Notes: a model not told the origin generated them from the sequence alone. DNA of 64,000 nucleotides from CAZJYI01 sp964550025 (GCA_964550025.1 CAZJYI010000043.1:1-64000), one strand, 5' to 3'. Shown: positions 34,866 through 43,820, counted from the first letter of the stretch. Made by a program: numbers and translations.

Positions 34866-35663
34866 ATGCTAGACTGGGTTCAGGGTATGGTTTTCAGGGA
34901 ATCGATCGCGGCACTTGTCCTTCTCTCTCTCGTTCTTTCCGTCGCGTTCGTGCGGGGGGAGGAGGGTGGAGACCCGTCGCGCGCGGCGGACGAGGATGAG
35001 GCGTTTTTTGACGAGTTTGACGATCCCGGCGGCGAGTTTGCCTCCAACGCCGTCCACCAGGTCTTCGACCCCCTGGAGCCCGTCAACCGCGTCATTGGCG
35101 CCTTCAACGACAGACTCTACTTCTGGGCATTGAAGCCCGTCGCCCAAGGCTACGAGTGGGCCGTTCCCGAGTGCGGGCGCGTGTCCGTGCGGCGTTTCTT
35201 CGCGAACCTGGGCTACCCGATGCGGCTTGTCAGCAACGTGTTGCAGTTCAAGATCAAGCGTGCCGGGGTTGAAACGGCCCGTTTCGGGGTCAATTCAACC
35301 GTGGGTATCCTCGGACTGTTCGATCCTGCCGAGTGCTGGCTGGAACTGCCGCAGCCGCCCGCGGAGGACTTTGGGCAGACGCTGGGGTACTACGGGCTGG
35401 GGGAGGGGTTCGCGCTGATGTTGCCGATCCTGGGGCCGTCGAACCTGCGGGATGGTGTCGGCATTGTGGCGGACGGGTTTCTGAACCCGGTGGCCTACGT
35501 GGAGCCCTGGTGGATCTACTACTCGGCGCGCACGGTCGAGAGGGTCAATGAAACATCGCTGCGGATTGGCGAATACGAGAGTCTCAAGAAACAGGCCATG
35601 GACCCCTACACGTTCTTTCGTGACGCGTACAGCCAGTACCGCGTTAAGCAGATAGACGAGTAG
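34866..35663 (+). CDS. mlaA: MlaA/VacJ family lipid-trafficking protein
   Basis: This 265-residue protein matches MlaA, an outer-membrane component that removes phospholipids from the outer leaflet. It has FDPLEPVNRVIGAFNDRLYF and FGVNSTVGILGLFDPA with YYGLGEGFALMLPILGPSNLRDGVG (in two parts). A hydrophobic leader (MVFRESIAALVLLSLVLSVAFVRG, split as MVFRESIAALVLL and SLVLSVAFVRG) is followed by an acidic stretch. No lipobox cysteine is visible, unlike classic lipoprotein MlaA. ATG 34866 and ATG 34887 are both possible starts; the latter gives a tighter signal peptide. It is the first gene of an operon with mlaC and an RND gene. Confidence 0.88.
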   Translation: MLDWVQGMVFRESIAALVLLSLVLSVAFVRGEEGGDPSRAADEDEAFFDEFDDPGGEFASNAVHQVFDPLEPVNRVIGAFNDRLYFWALKPVAQGYEWAVPECGRVSVRRFFANLGYPMRLVSNVLQFKIKRAGVETARFGVNSTVGILGLFDPAECWLELPQPPAEDFGQTLGYYGLGEGFALMLPILGPSNLRDGVGIVADGFLNPVAYVEPWWIYYSARTVERVNETSLRIGEYESLKKQAMDPYTFFRDAYSQYRVKQIDE

Positions 35664-35689
35664 CCCACGCGGCCTTTGGAGGGGTGAAG

Positions 35690-36298
35690 ATGGGACGGCA
35701 TGGAACACGAAGAATCGGATGCGGCATTCTTGCCCTGTGCCTCGTCGCCACGGTGCTCCGGGCGGATGACCGTCAAGAGGTGGGCACCCTGATCAAGGGA
35801 ACCGCGGATGCGCTGACGAAGGTCTTCCGGATGGAGGGGCTCTCGCGGCAGGACCGGCTGGCGAAGGTCATCAAGATTGTCGAACCCATCTTCGACTACC
35901 GCAGCATGGCAATGCTGACGTTGGGGAGAACCAACTGGCGGCGTCTGGGCGACGACGAACGCACGGAGTTCTGCGACCTGTTCATCAAGCAGCTCGAACA
36001 CGCCTACTTCGACAAGTCCGAGTACCTCGCGGAAAACGACCTGGAGATCGACGAGGCCGTTGCCGTCAAGAGCAAGATGCACGTTGCCACGCATGTCGTC
36101 AACGACGGCAAGCGGTTGACCGTGAAGTACAAGCTCTACAAGAGCTCGGGCCAGTGGATGGTCTACGACGTCGAGGTCGAGGGCGTCAGCCTGATCTCTT
36201 CCTACCGTTCGCAATACGCGCAGATCCTCAAGGACGGCACCGTTGCCGATCTCCTCGAGGCCATGCGCGAGAAGACCGGCGAGCTGCAGTCGGAGTAG
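35690..36298 (+). CDS. mlaC: MlaC/Ttg2D family periplasmic phospholipid-binding protein
   Basis: This 202-residue exported protein has a signal peptide to about residue 26 and the MlaC/toluene-tolerance fold: IFDYRSMAMLTLGRTNWRRL, TEFCDLFIKQLEHAYFDK, and WMVYDVEVEGVSLISSYRSQ. MlaC carries single phospholipids between the membranes. ATG 35690 lies just after GGAGGGG. It is 26 bases after mlaA and 8 bases before the RND gene, so the three are one operon. The usual MlaFEDB ABC genes are absent here. Confidence 0.88.
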   Translation: MGRHGTRRIGCGILALCLVATVLRADDRQEVGTLIKGTADALTKVFRMEGLSRQDRLAKVIKIVEPIFDYRSMAMLTLGRTNWRRLGDDERTEFCDLFIKQLEHAYFDKSEYLAENDLEIDEAVAVKSKMHVATHVVNDGKRLTVKYKLYKSSGQWMVYDVEVEGVSLISSYRSQYAQILKDGTVADLLEAMREKTGELQSE

Positions 36299-36306
36299 GG
36301 ACAGGC

Positions 36307-38829
36307 ATGAGGAAGCGGCTGTCTGCCTTATTCAACCCCGCCGCGGCGAGCGGTGTGTACGACAACACCGTCCTGAAACACCCTCGGACCGTCTTCCTCG
36401 CCCTCGTGCTCGTCCTCGGTATCCTGGGGTATCACGCGAGGAACTTCCGGCTGGACGCCTCGGCCGATACGCTGGTCCTGGAGAACGACGAGGATCTTCG
36501 CTACCTGCGGGAGCTCACCGACCACTACGGGGTTTCCGAGTTCCTGCTGATCGCCTACACCCCGCGCTCGGGGGACCTGTTCTCCGCGGAGACGCGCGCG
36601 GACCTCGCCGCGTTGCGCGACACGCTGCGGGCGCTTCCGCGCGTCGATTCCGTGATGACCATTCTCGACGTGCCGCTGCTGCAGAATCCGCCGGCCCCGC
36701 TCAAGGAACTGAAATCGAATATCAAGACTCTCGAATCGGACAAGACCGACATCGACCTTGCGAAGACCGAGATCGGCGGGAGTCCGCTGTACGGCGGCCT
36801 GCTCGTCAGTCCGAGCATGCGGTCCACGGCGCTCGTGGTGAACCTGGAGCGCGACCCGACCTACGACACGCTCGTCTCGCGCCGCAGCGCCCTGAGGGAC
36901 AAGGAGCGTGACGGGACGCTCGCCCCCGGGGAAGCGGAGGAGCTGGCCGAGGTCGAAGCCCGGTTCTCCGCCTACCAGGACGGTCTGAAGAAGCAGCGCC
37001 ACGAGGACATCGCCGCCGTACGGTCGATCATGGAGCGACATCGGTCCGGCGCCGACCTCTTCCTCGGCGGCGTGCCCATGGTGGCGGACGATATGATCAC
37101 CTTCATTCGCAAGGATCTCAAGGTGTTCGGGCTGGGCATGCTGTTGTTCCTCGTGCTGACGCTCTACGTCATCTTCCGACGCGTGCAGTGGGTCATCGTC
37201 GCCGTGGTGTGCTGCTTTTCGTCGGTGCTGGCCATGATCGGCCTGCTCGGCATGTTCGGATGGAAGGTGACCGTCATCTCCTCCAATTTCATCTCGTTGC
37301 AGCTCGTCGTGACCATGGCGTTGACCATCCACCTGATCGAACGGTTCACGGAGCTGCAGGCCGAGATGCCCGAGGCCGGGAACCACACCCTGGTGCGCGA
37401 AACCGTGCGGACCATCGTGATCCCGTGTTTCTACACGACCACCACCACTGTCGCCGGTTTCGCTTCGCTCATCGTTTGCGACATTCTGCCCGTGGTGACG
37501 TTCGGTTGGATGATGGCCATGGGGTTGGCCGTTTCCTTCGTGACGGTTTTCCTGCTCTTCCCCACGTGGATCGCCCAGCGCAAACGGCCCATTCCGCGCC
37601 ACGTCAAGCGCTTCAATTTCACCGTCACAGGGATGTTTGCGAATTTCACGGAACGACACGCGCTCGTCATCTTCACCGCCAGCGTGGCGCTGGTCATCGC
37701 GACGGCCATCGGTATCATGAGGCTCAAGGTGGAGAACAGCTTCATAGACTACTTCAAGGAGTCTACCGAGATCTACCGGGGCATGCGCTTCATCGACCGA
37801 GAGCTCGGCGGCACAACGCCTCTGGAAGTCGTGCTGCGTTTCGAGGAAGAGGAGGCGGCCGAACCGGCCGCGGATGCGGATGGAGGAGACGAGCTCTTCG
37901 ATGAGTTCGACGAGTTCGATGACGCGGAAGGCGACGAGAAATACTGGCTGACGCCCGACAAGTACGGCAAGCTGGCCAAGACCCACGAGTATCTCGAGGG
38001 CCTCGATGCCAGCGGGAAGGTGCTGTCGCTACATACCCTGGTGGAGCTGGTGCGTCCCCTTCTGGGGGACAAGGAACTGGACACCTTCGATATGGCCCTC
38101 CTGCTGGGTCAGATTCCCGACGAGTTTCGGGGCATCCTGATCGATCCCTACATGTCAACCGAACGGAACGAGCTGCGGCTGAACATGCGCATCAAGGACT
38201 CGCTCGAGGGGTTGGAACGCAAGCCGCTGTTGGAGATGATCGAGGCCGACCTGGAGAAGCGCCTGGACATGCCCCCGGAGGACGTGCGCCTGGCGGGCGT
38301 CATGGTTCTCTACAACAACATGCTCCAGAGCCTGTTCCGCTCGCAGATACAGACAATTGGTCTGACGGTCGTGGCGCTTCTACTGATGTTCCTCGTGCTC
38401 TTTCGTTCCGTGAAGCTCGCCTTGATCGCCATTTTCCCGAACCTGGCGGCGTCGCTCACCGTCCTGGGGGTGATGGGGCTACTGGGGATCCCGCTCGACA
38501 TGATGACGATCACGATCGTTGCCATCAGTATCGGCATTGCCGTCGACAACACGATCCACTACATTCACCGTTTCAGGCACGAGTTCCCGCACGACCGCTG
38601 CTACCTCAGCACTATGCACCGCTGCCACGGCAGCATCGGCAACGCGATGTACTACACGTCGGTCACGATTATCGTGGGGTTCTCGATCCTCGTGCTCTCC
38701 AACTTCATCCCCAGCGTGCTCTTCGGTGTGCTGACGGGGGTCGCCATGACCGTCGCCCTGCTGGCCGCCCTGACCCTCCTGCCGCGGTTGATCCTGCTCT
38801 TCAAGCCGTTCGGGGCGGAAGCAGAGTGA
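36307..38829 (+). CDS. RND/MMPL-family lipid transporter (HpnN-like)
   Basis: This 840-residue inner-membrane protein has the duplicated RND plan: transmembrane 1 near residue 28, a periplasmic loop, five helices at about 270-440, helix 7 near 455, a second loop with an acidic insert (DELFDEFDEFDDAEGDEKYW, about 530-550), and the last helices from about 680. Its size and fold match HpnN and MMPL lipid or hopanoid exporters. The operon with mlaA and mlaC suggests energised transport of a lipid to or from the outer membrane using the proton gradient. The acidic insert echoes a similar acidic stretch in MlaA (DEAFFDEFDDPG), a possible matching feature. A heptad array starts just after its stop. 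Confidence 0.85.
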   Translation: MRKRLSALFNPAAASGVYDNTVLKHPRTVFLALVLVLGILGYHARNFRLDASADTLVLENDEDLRYLRELTDHYGVSEFLLIAYTPRSGDLFSAETRADLAALRDTLRALPRVDSVMTILDVPLLQNPPAPLKELKSNIKTLESDKTDIDLAKTEIGGSPLYGGLLVSPSMRSTALVVNLERDPTYDTLVSRRSALRDKERDGTLAPGEAEELAEVEARFSAYQDGLKKQRHEDIAAVRSIMERHRSGADLFLGGVPMVADDMITFIRKDLKVFGLGMLLFLVLTLYVIFRRVQWVIVAVVCCFSSVLAMIGLLGMFGWKVTVISSNFISLQLVVTMALTIHLIERFTELQAEMPEAGNHTLVRETVRTIVIPCFYTTTTTVAGFASLIVCDILPVVTFGWMMAMGLAVSFVTVFLLFPTWIAQRKRPIPRHVKRFNFTVTGMFANFTERHALVIFTASVALVIATAIGIMRLKVENSFIDYFKESTEIYRGMRFIDRELGGTTPLEVVLRFEEEEAAEPAADADGGDELFDEFDEFDDAEGDEKYWLTPDKYGKLAKTHEYLEGLDASGKVLSLHTLVELVRPLLGDKELDTFDMALLLGQIPDEFRGILIDPYMSTERNELRLNMRIKDSLEGLERKPLLEMIEADLEKRLDMPPEDVRLAGVMVLYNNMLQSLFRSQIQTIGLTVVALLLMFLVLFRSVKLALIAIFPNLAASLTVLGVMGLLGIPLDMMTITIVAISIGIAVDNTIHYIHRFRHEFPHDRCYLSTMHRCHGSIGNAMYYTSVTIIVGFSILVLSNFIPSVLFGVLTGVAMTVALLAALTLLPRLILLFKPFGAEAE

Positions 38830-38831
38830 CC

Positions 38832-39060
<229 letters not shown>

Positions 39061-39078
39061 ACGGTTGCCGGTCTCCCA

Positions 39079-39113
39079 CTTCAGCATTCATCATTCAGCG
39101 TTCAGTATTCGAC
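39079..39113 (-). repeat. heptanucleotide array, opposite orientation, 5 units
   Basis: On the minus strand the units are TCGAATA, CTGAACG, CTGAATG, ATGAATG and CTGAAGT. They encode the last residues and the stop of the yajD-like gene (SNTER then TGA). The array is tail-to-tail with the + array at 38832-39060, each following its own gene. Confidence 0.7.
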
Positions 39114-39502
39114 ATTTCCCCCTTCTCTCCCCCAAACAGCCCGTCCAGCCCGTCGAACGGATTGGCGATGGAGGGGCCCGAGGATGTTTCGTCGGCGACG
39201 ACGAGCCCGGGGCCGCCCTCGAAGCGGTATTTCTCGTGCTCGTTGTCGTGGCAGTAGAGGCAGAGCAACTCCCAGTTGCTGCCGTTGGTCGGGTTGTTGG
39301 TGTGATCGTGGTCCCGGTGGTGTACGGTGAGCTCGCGCAGACGCTTTCCGGAGAACTCGCGTCCGCAACGTCCGCACACGTGCGGGAAGAGCCTCAGCGC
39401 CTGGGCGCGGTAGCTGCGCTCCTTCAGCGCCTTGTCGCGCCGCAACTCCGCGCGAAGCTCGGCCTGCCGCTTGGCGTCCGCCGGTTTTCGGATTGGTGAC
39501 AT
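39095..39502 (-). CDS. yajD: HNH nuclease family protein YajD
   Basis: This 135-residue protein closely follows E. coli YajD: KALKERSYRAQALRLFPHVC, CGRCGREFSGKRLRELTVHH, HRDHDHTNNPTNGSNWELLC, and LYCHDNEHEKY. It has the HNH beta-beta-alpha metal site with paired CxxC zinc ligands. The role of YajD is unknown; a nuclease activity is expected from the fold. I chose ATG 39502; the frame is open upstream but unrelated. The last few codons and stop are inside a heptad repeat. Confidence 0.88.
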   Translation of the reverse strand: MSPIRKPADAKRQAELRAELRRDKALKERSYRAQALRLFPHVCGRCGREFSGKRLRELTVHHRDHDHTNNPTNGSNWELLCLYCHDNEHEKYRFEGGPGLVVADETSSGPSIANPFDGLDGLFGGEKGEMSNTER

Positions 39503-39630
39503 AACTTCTGCCCTTTCCCCTCGTGTCCATGCCGCGTCTACGGGCAACATGCTGCCGCAAGCTGTTTCCGGGCGCAAGCCCCGATGTGAACGCCAGTCGC
39601 GGTCCGGCTTGCCGACATGGGTGCTCTCAG

Positions 39631-39776
39631 GCGCCATGGTCGCGGAGGAGTAGGTCCCAGTTGCACTGGGACCCCAGAGACCGCGAGGTTGCCGGAAAGA
39701 GACAGTGGCGACGCAACACCGACCGGTCGCGACTGATTTGCCTCCGTTCGCTGGTCCCAGTGCAACTGGGACCTAC
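39631..39776. repeat. REPIN-like element, copy 1
   Basis: GCGCCATGGTCGCG precedes GTAGGTCCCAGT-TGC-ACTGGGACC (39650-39672). About 80 bp later the inverted unit ends in CTAC (39753-39776). The same arrangement, with matching left flank, recurs at 44155-44303. The rest of the 39503-39901 gap shows nothing else. Confidence 0.75.
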
Positions 39777-39901
39777 CGGGCGGCCCGCACGGAGCGTACT
39801 TCTTCCGTGACATGCGCGGCCCGCGTTCCTAGAGTACCACTTGGTGGTGACAGCAATACACCACGCAGTCAGACTGATCGTGTCGCGGAACGGAGGACGA
39901 G

Positions 39902-40912
39902 ATGAAACAACACGTATTTGCCGCGGTGGTTGTGCTACTCGTGCTGACAGGTCTAGCGCCGGCCCAGTCGCCAGGTGCAATGAACTACCAGGGGCGACTG
40001 GTGGAGAACGGGGAGCTTGTCAATCGCAGCGGCGTGAGGCTGCGATTGCGGGTCTATGATTCGCCCACGGCCACTTCGCCCGTTATCTACGAGGAGACCG
40101 ATACCATCAACGTCGTGGATGGTCTCTACAGCACTGCTCTCGGTGACAACCGCAGCGGCGGCACTACGCGGAGCATCCCCGAGGCATTCGAGGTCGTCGG
40201 GCCGAACGCCTGGCTGGGAGTCAAATTCAACGACGAACCGGAATTGACGCCTCGCGAACCTCTGTACGCCGCGGCCTACGCGATGACCGTGCGCGGGATC
40301 TTCGTGTCCCGGAATGGCTATGTCGGCATTGGCACGGACAGCCCCGGGGAGATGCTGCATGTTGAGGGGGCGCTCCGGATCGAGGACGGCAGCGAGGGCT
40401 CCGGCAAGGTGTTGACCTCGGACGGAAACGGCAGCACGAGCTGGCAGGCGCCGGCCGCCGGCGGCGTGCTTCAGTTCGTCTATACCAACAGCGGTGCGTA
40501 TGCATCGCTCGGAAGCGCCGCCATTCCCCGGGACGATACCGTTCCCCAGAAGACGGAAGGGAACGAGGCGATGGTTCTCTCGATCACGCCGCGCAGCGCG
40601 TCGAGCACACTCGCGGTGGACGTCCGTCTGAACATCGGCACCAGCGCCGCCGATCTTATCCTCGCCCTGTTCCGTGACGACCAGCCGGATGCCCTGGCCA
40701 CTACCATCTGCGCCAGGGGAGGCTACGACGACAGGACCGTGCCCTACACGCTCCGATACCGTTTCCCTGCCGGCTCCATCAGCCCGACGACGCTGAAGGT
40801 GCGCGTAGGTAGCACGGCGTCCACCGCGCTCTACCTTAACGGCCGCTCGGGGAGGCTGTTCGGCGGTACCATGGATTCCAGCATGACCATCACTGAGTTC
40901 AGCGCGGATTGA
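39902..40912 (+). CDS. secreted tail-fibre-like protein
   Basis: This 336-residue exported protein (signal peptide 1-21; GGAGGACG before the ATG) begins with a beta-sandwich domain (MNYQGRLVENGELVNRSGVR start). A segment VSRNGYVGIGTDSPGEMLHV follows; this VGIGT..P...L.V.G pattern is typical of phage tail-fibre or collar-like repeats before intramolecular chaperone domains, but no S74 peptidase is present. The end is a beta-rich domain. It is probably an extracellular or surface structural protein. Its last 14 bases overlap the convergent sigma-54 regulator gene. Confidence 0.65.
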   Translation: MKQHVFAAVVVLLVLTGLAPAQSPGAMNYQGRLVENGELVNRSGVRLRLRVYDSPTATSPVIYEETDTINVVDGLYSTALGDNRSGGTTRSIPEAFEVVGPNAWLGVKFNDEPELTPREPLYAAAYAMTVRGIFVSRNGYVGIGTDSPGEMLHVEGALRIEDGSEGSGKVLTSDGNGSTSWQAPAAGGVLQFVYTNSGAYASLGSAAIPRDDTVPQKTEGNEAMVLSITPRSASSTLAVDVRLNIGTSAADLILALFRDDQPDALATTICARGGYDDRTVPYTLRYRFPAGSISPTTLKVRVGSTASTALYLNGRSGRLFGGTMDSSMTITEFSAD

Positions 40913-42449
40913 CGCCGGACGAGAGCTCGTCCAGCAAACCGCGGTCGATGTACTTCTTCACCGTGCGCGAGTCGAGCTCCAGGATGCGGGCCGTCTGTTC
41001 GTAGTTCCGTGTCTTGGCATATACCCTCGTTGCATATTGCCGCAGGACCTCCGCGGCCGTCCATTGCGCGGCATCCAGTTGCTCGGCAAAGCTCGGGAGA
41101 GGGCGGAGACATTCCGCGTGGTATTCGCTGTGGACCAGGATGCTGCGCACGCACTGTTCGAGCTCGCGGAAGTTGCCGGGCCAGGTGTAGTCGGACCCCA
41201 GGTTGGCCGCGATCCAGTCGCATACCTCGCGGGTCAGCCCGTCCGCCTCCTCCTCGCCCGCCACTTTGGATGCGATGTAATGCACCAGGTAGTGCATCTC
41301 TTCGCCGTCCCCCGAGAGGATCTCTCTGAGGGGAGGCGTCTCGATCCGGTCCGCACAGAGGCGGTAGAAGAAATCCTCGCGCATCTCCCCCTCGTGAATG
41401 GCGCGTTGCAGGTCGCGGTTTGTGGCCGCCACGAGCTGCCCCAGGAAGGGGCGCGTGTGGGTGTCGCCCAGCCGGCGGAAGGACCGGGTCTGCAACACGC
41501 GCAGGAGCTTGACCTGGATCTCCGGGGCGACTTCGCCAATCTCGTCGAGGAAGACGGTGCCGCACGACCCGCACGTTTCCAGGTAGCCCTCGTGATCCGC
41601 CAGAGCGCCGGTGAACGCTCCCTTGTTGTGCCCGAAGAGCTCGGACTCGATCAGCGTCGGCGACAGCGCCGACAGGTTGAGCGGATAGAAAGAGGCCATG
41701 AAGTCCTGTTCGAAGCAGCCCTTCGCTGCGTCGAACGGGATGAATCGCGACAGGGCGATGGCGCGCGCCACGAGCTCTTTGCCCGATCCCGACGGTCCGG
41801 TGACAAGGGTGATGATGTCGCCCATGCGCGGAATCAGGGACCGGAGGTAGCGCTCGATGTCGTGCGTGAAGATCGACTGCCATACGCGCGCTCTCAACCG
41901 CGTCGCCGTGGTCGATGTGCCCAGGATAAACCGGAAGATGTGATGGAAGGCGCGGCGCACCTGGAACCCGAAAGCGAACATGTGCGTGTAGGGATACGGC
42001 CACTGCACGGCGTGGCCGCCGGCCCCCAGGTACGATTCCGCGTCCGCGTTTGTTTTTGCGAAGAAGGGGACGTTGCGTCCGGCCGTTCCCGTGACATGCG
42101 CATCCCGCACGAAGCGGTCGAGCAGCCCGCGGTGGCGGTAGTAGAGGTGGAACCAGACGAGATTGAAGTACAGCTCGGATTCGTGTTCCGAGGCGGGGGG
42201 GCGTCGCTCCAGGTTGGCGCGGCAGGCGTCGGCCGTGGCTGCGACGCGTTCGAGGAGCAACGACAGGTTCGCATCCTGTGACGGCTCGGTCATGAAGATG
42301 TTCCAGGGGTGGTCCGTGGCCGTGTAGGCCGGGCCGAGGGCCGCTTCTTCCAGTTCCGTACGTTCCGGCAGGAACGGATTGCAGTACATGATCCGTTTCA
42401 CGGTCTGTACGAACGGCAGGTCTTCCCGGGGAATAATGCTGGTCTTCAT
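40899..42449 (-). CDS. sigma-54-dependent transcriptional activator with novel N-terminal domain
   Basis: This 516-residue enhancer-binding protein has an AAA+ domain (about 190-420): Walker A TGPSGSGKE near 215, GAFTGA near 275, FLDEIGEV, and WPGNFRELEQC. A C-terminal helix-turn-helix (YEQTARILELDSRTVKKYI, about 480-505) binds DNA. The first 190 residues are neither a receiver nor a recognised GAF/PAS domain and have a helical, aromatic-rich look (YFNLVWFHLYYRHRGLLDRF). It should act with RpoN on a sigma-54 promoter; a good one precedes the divergent barrel gene. ATG 42449 has GGAGG upstream. Confidence 0.9.
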   Translation of the reverse strand: MKTSIIPREDLPFVQTVKRIMYCNPFLPERTELEEAALGPAYTATDHPWNIFMTEPSQDANLSLLLERVAATADACRANLERRPPASEHESELYFNLVWFHLYYRHRGLLDRFVRDAHVTGTAGRNVPFFAKTNADAESYLGAGGHAVQWPYPYTHMFAFGFQVRRAFHHIFRFILGTSTTATRLRARVWQSIFTHDIERYLRSLIPRMGDIITLVTGPSGSGKELVARAIALSRFIPFDAAKGCFEQDFMASFYPLNLSALSPTLIESELFGHNKGAFTGALADHEGYLETCGSCGTVFLDEIGEVAPEIQVKLLRVLQTRSFRRLGDTHTRPFLGQLVAATNRDLQRAIHEGEMREDFFYRLCADRIETPPLREILSGDGEEMHYLVHYIASKVAGEEEADGLTREVCDWIAANLGSDYTWPGNFRELEQCVRSILVHSEYHAECLRPLPSFAEQLDAAQWTAAEVLRQYATRVYAKTRNYEQTARILELDSRTVKKYIDRGLLDELSSGVNPR

Positions 42450-42503
42450 CTCATTGCCTCCCTTGGGTCTGCATCAAATGCGCCCCTGTCTGCATGGAGT
42501 GTA

Positions 42504-42515
42504 GACCGTCCGGTC
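42504..42515. promoter_or_regulatory. candidate activator-binding palindrome
   Basis: GACCG-TC-CGGTC is a short inverted repeat about 80 bp upstream of a sigma-54 promoter and 55 bp from the activator gene start. That is the usual range for an enhancer-binding site. Assignment is by position only. Confidence 0.3.
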
Positions 42516-42594
42516 GTCGTGTGCAATGACGATTTGGCCCATTGTTCTCGCAAGTTCTGTCAGGACAAAGAGTTGGAAGGAATGGCCGTTGTCC

Positions 42595-42610
42595 TGGCAC
42601 GACTGGTGCG
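42595..42610 (+). promoter_or_regulatory. sigma-54 (-24/-12) promoter
   Basis: TGGCACGACTGGTGCG has GG and GC separated by exactly 10 bases, with the conserved TGGCAC -24 box. It lies 31 bp before the barrel gene's ATG, leaving room for a start site about 12 bases downstream and a Shine-Dalgarno AGGAGG at 42629-42634. The neighbouring divergent gene encodes a sigma-54 activator. Confidence 0.7.
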
Positions 42611-42641
42611 ATAAGCGATGTCAAAGAAAGGAGGGTGGGTG

Positions 42642-43328
42642 ATGAAGGCAGTGTGTGGATGGGTGTTGTTGGGAGTGTTGAGCGTAGCGGGTATCGCGTC
42701 CGGGCAGACCGTGCACTACACGGGACACAGCCGGCTGACGCAGTGGGCCGAGACGCGCAAGCACTCGTTCTACCTTGGTATGGGCGGAGGTCCCACCCAG
42801 TTGTCGACCGTGGACAACGAGCGCAACATGGAGGGGATCAACTTCAGTTTTGATACGGAAGTCAGCGACCTGGGCACGTGTTTCTTCCTCGGCTACTGGA
42901 TTACCGACCACGTGGGGGTCGAAGCCGGAACGCGAAACTACGGGACGATCGACGTGCCCTTCACGTTCAGCGATCCGCACGACAGCAGCTCCGGTTCGGG
43001 TGAATCCGAGGTGACGATCGATGGTTCGAGCGTTGCCCTGATGCTGGGTTTTGACCCGGTGGATTCCGTGCAGGTGTATGCACGTGCCGGGGCGCTGATG
43101 TGGAACGAGTCCTTCGACAGCCGTTTCGACATCGCCGGCGAGCCGGCGATCCGTCGCGAAACGGAAGACAGCGGCACGGGCATGCTCCTCGGCGCGGGCG
43201 TAAGCTGGCGTTTCCACACCGGGTGGCGATTCCAGCTCCAGTACGAACACGCCACGCTCGGCGAGGACACCGCCGGCATGGCCAGCCTGGGACTGGTCTA
43301 CGACTTCCTTGGCTTCGTCCAGGAATGA
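42642..43328 (+). CDS. outer-membrane beta-barrel protein
   Basis: This 228-residue protein has a signal peptide to about residue 22 and amphipathic strands through the rest (HSFYLGMGGGPTQLS, FFLGYWITDHVGVEAGTRNY, FQLQYEHATLGEDT). It ends MASLGLVYDFLGFVQE, close to a barrel C-terminal strand. It resembles small OmpA/OmpW-like or opacity-like porin folds. The start is ATG 42642 with AGGAGGG upstream. It is probably induced by the adjacent sigma-54 activator. Confidence 0.7.
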   Translation: MKAVCGWVLLGVLSVAGIASGQTVHYTGHSRLTQWAETRKHSFYLGMGGGPTQLSTVDNERNMEGINFSFDTEVSDLGTCFFLGYWITDHVGVEAGTRNYGTIDVPFTFSDPHDSSSGSGESEVTIDGSSVALMLGFDPVDSVQVYARAGALMWNESFDSRFDIAGEPAIRRETEDSGTGMLLGAGVSWRFHTGWRFQLQYEHATLGEDTAGMASLGLVYDFLGFVQE

Positions 43329-43350
43329 CAAGCCCGAACAGGTGGGAACG

Positions 43351-43379
43351 AAGGCAACGGCCACAGCGGCCGTTGCCTT
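43351..43379. terminator. perfect 12-bp stem hairpin
   Basis: AAGGCAACGGCC-ACAGC-GGCCGTTGCCTT lies between the barrel gene (+) and a convergent vapC (-). No long U-run follows on either strand. It is a good candidate for a bidirectional terminator or 3'-protective hairpin. Confidence 0.6.
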
Positions 43380-43385
43380 CTGCAT

Positions 43386-43820
43386 TCAGGCGATAGGGTC
43401 GACCACACGAAGGAAGGTGAACTTGAGAAAGTCGCGGTCATGCGTGTAGAGCGTCCGTATGCCGTGCTGCTTGAGGATTGCGGCGAGATGGGCGTCCGGA
43501 ACGAGGTTCCCGCGAACCGGCAGTGTGCCGGTGACCTCTTTGTACACGCCCCAGAACCCTTCTTGTTCGGCTATGGCGCGTACGCGGGGTAAAGCCAGGA
43601 GCCGTCCCATGTTGAGCTCCGCGTCGGTCTGCGATAGCGGCGAGTTGAAAATGCGCGGATGTGTTGCCATCCTCAGATAGCTCGCTATCGTGATCCACGC
43701 GAGGCAACAGACATCGCCGTCGGACACGATGCGGTCCAATGCGCTTCGCGCGGCCGTGTAGTGCCCCGACGTCTCGTCGGAGGCGTACAGCAGGATGTTG
43801 ACATCGACAGCGACGCTCAC
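43386..43820 (-). CDS. vapC: PIN-domain toxin (VapC-like)
   Basis: This 144-residue PIN-domain ribonuclease starts MSVAVDVNILLYASDETSGH with the first acidic residue at D6, and carries NLVPDAHLAAILKQHG and THDRDFLKF with further metal-binding acids. Its GTG start overlaps the antitoxin stop by 4 bases. Function is growth control by RNA cleavage, as in other VapC proteins. Confidence 0.88.
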   Translation of the reverse strand: MSVAVDVNILLYASDETSGHYTAARSALDRIVSDGDVCCLAWITIASYLRMATHPRIFNSPLSQTDAELNMGRLLALPRVRAIAEQEGFWGVYKEVTGTLPVRGNLVPDAHLAAILKQHGIRTLYTHDRDFLKFTFLRVVDPIA

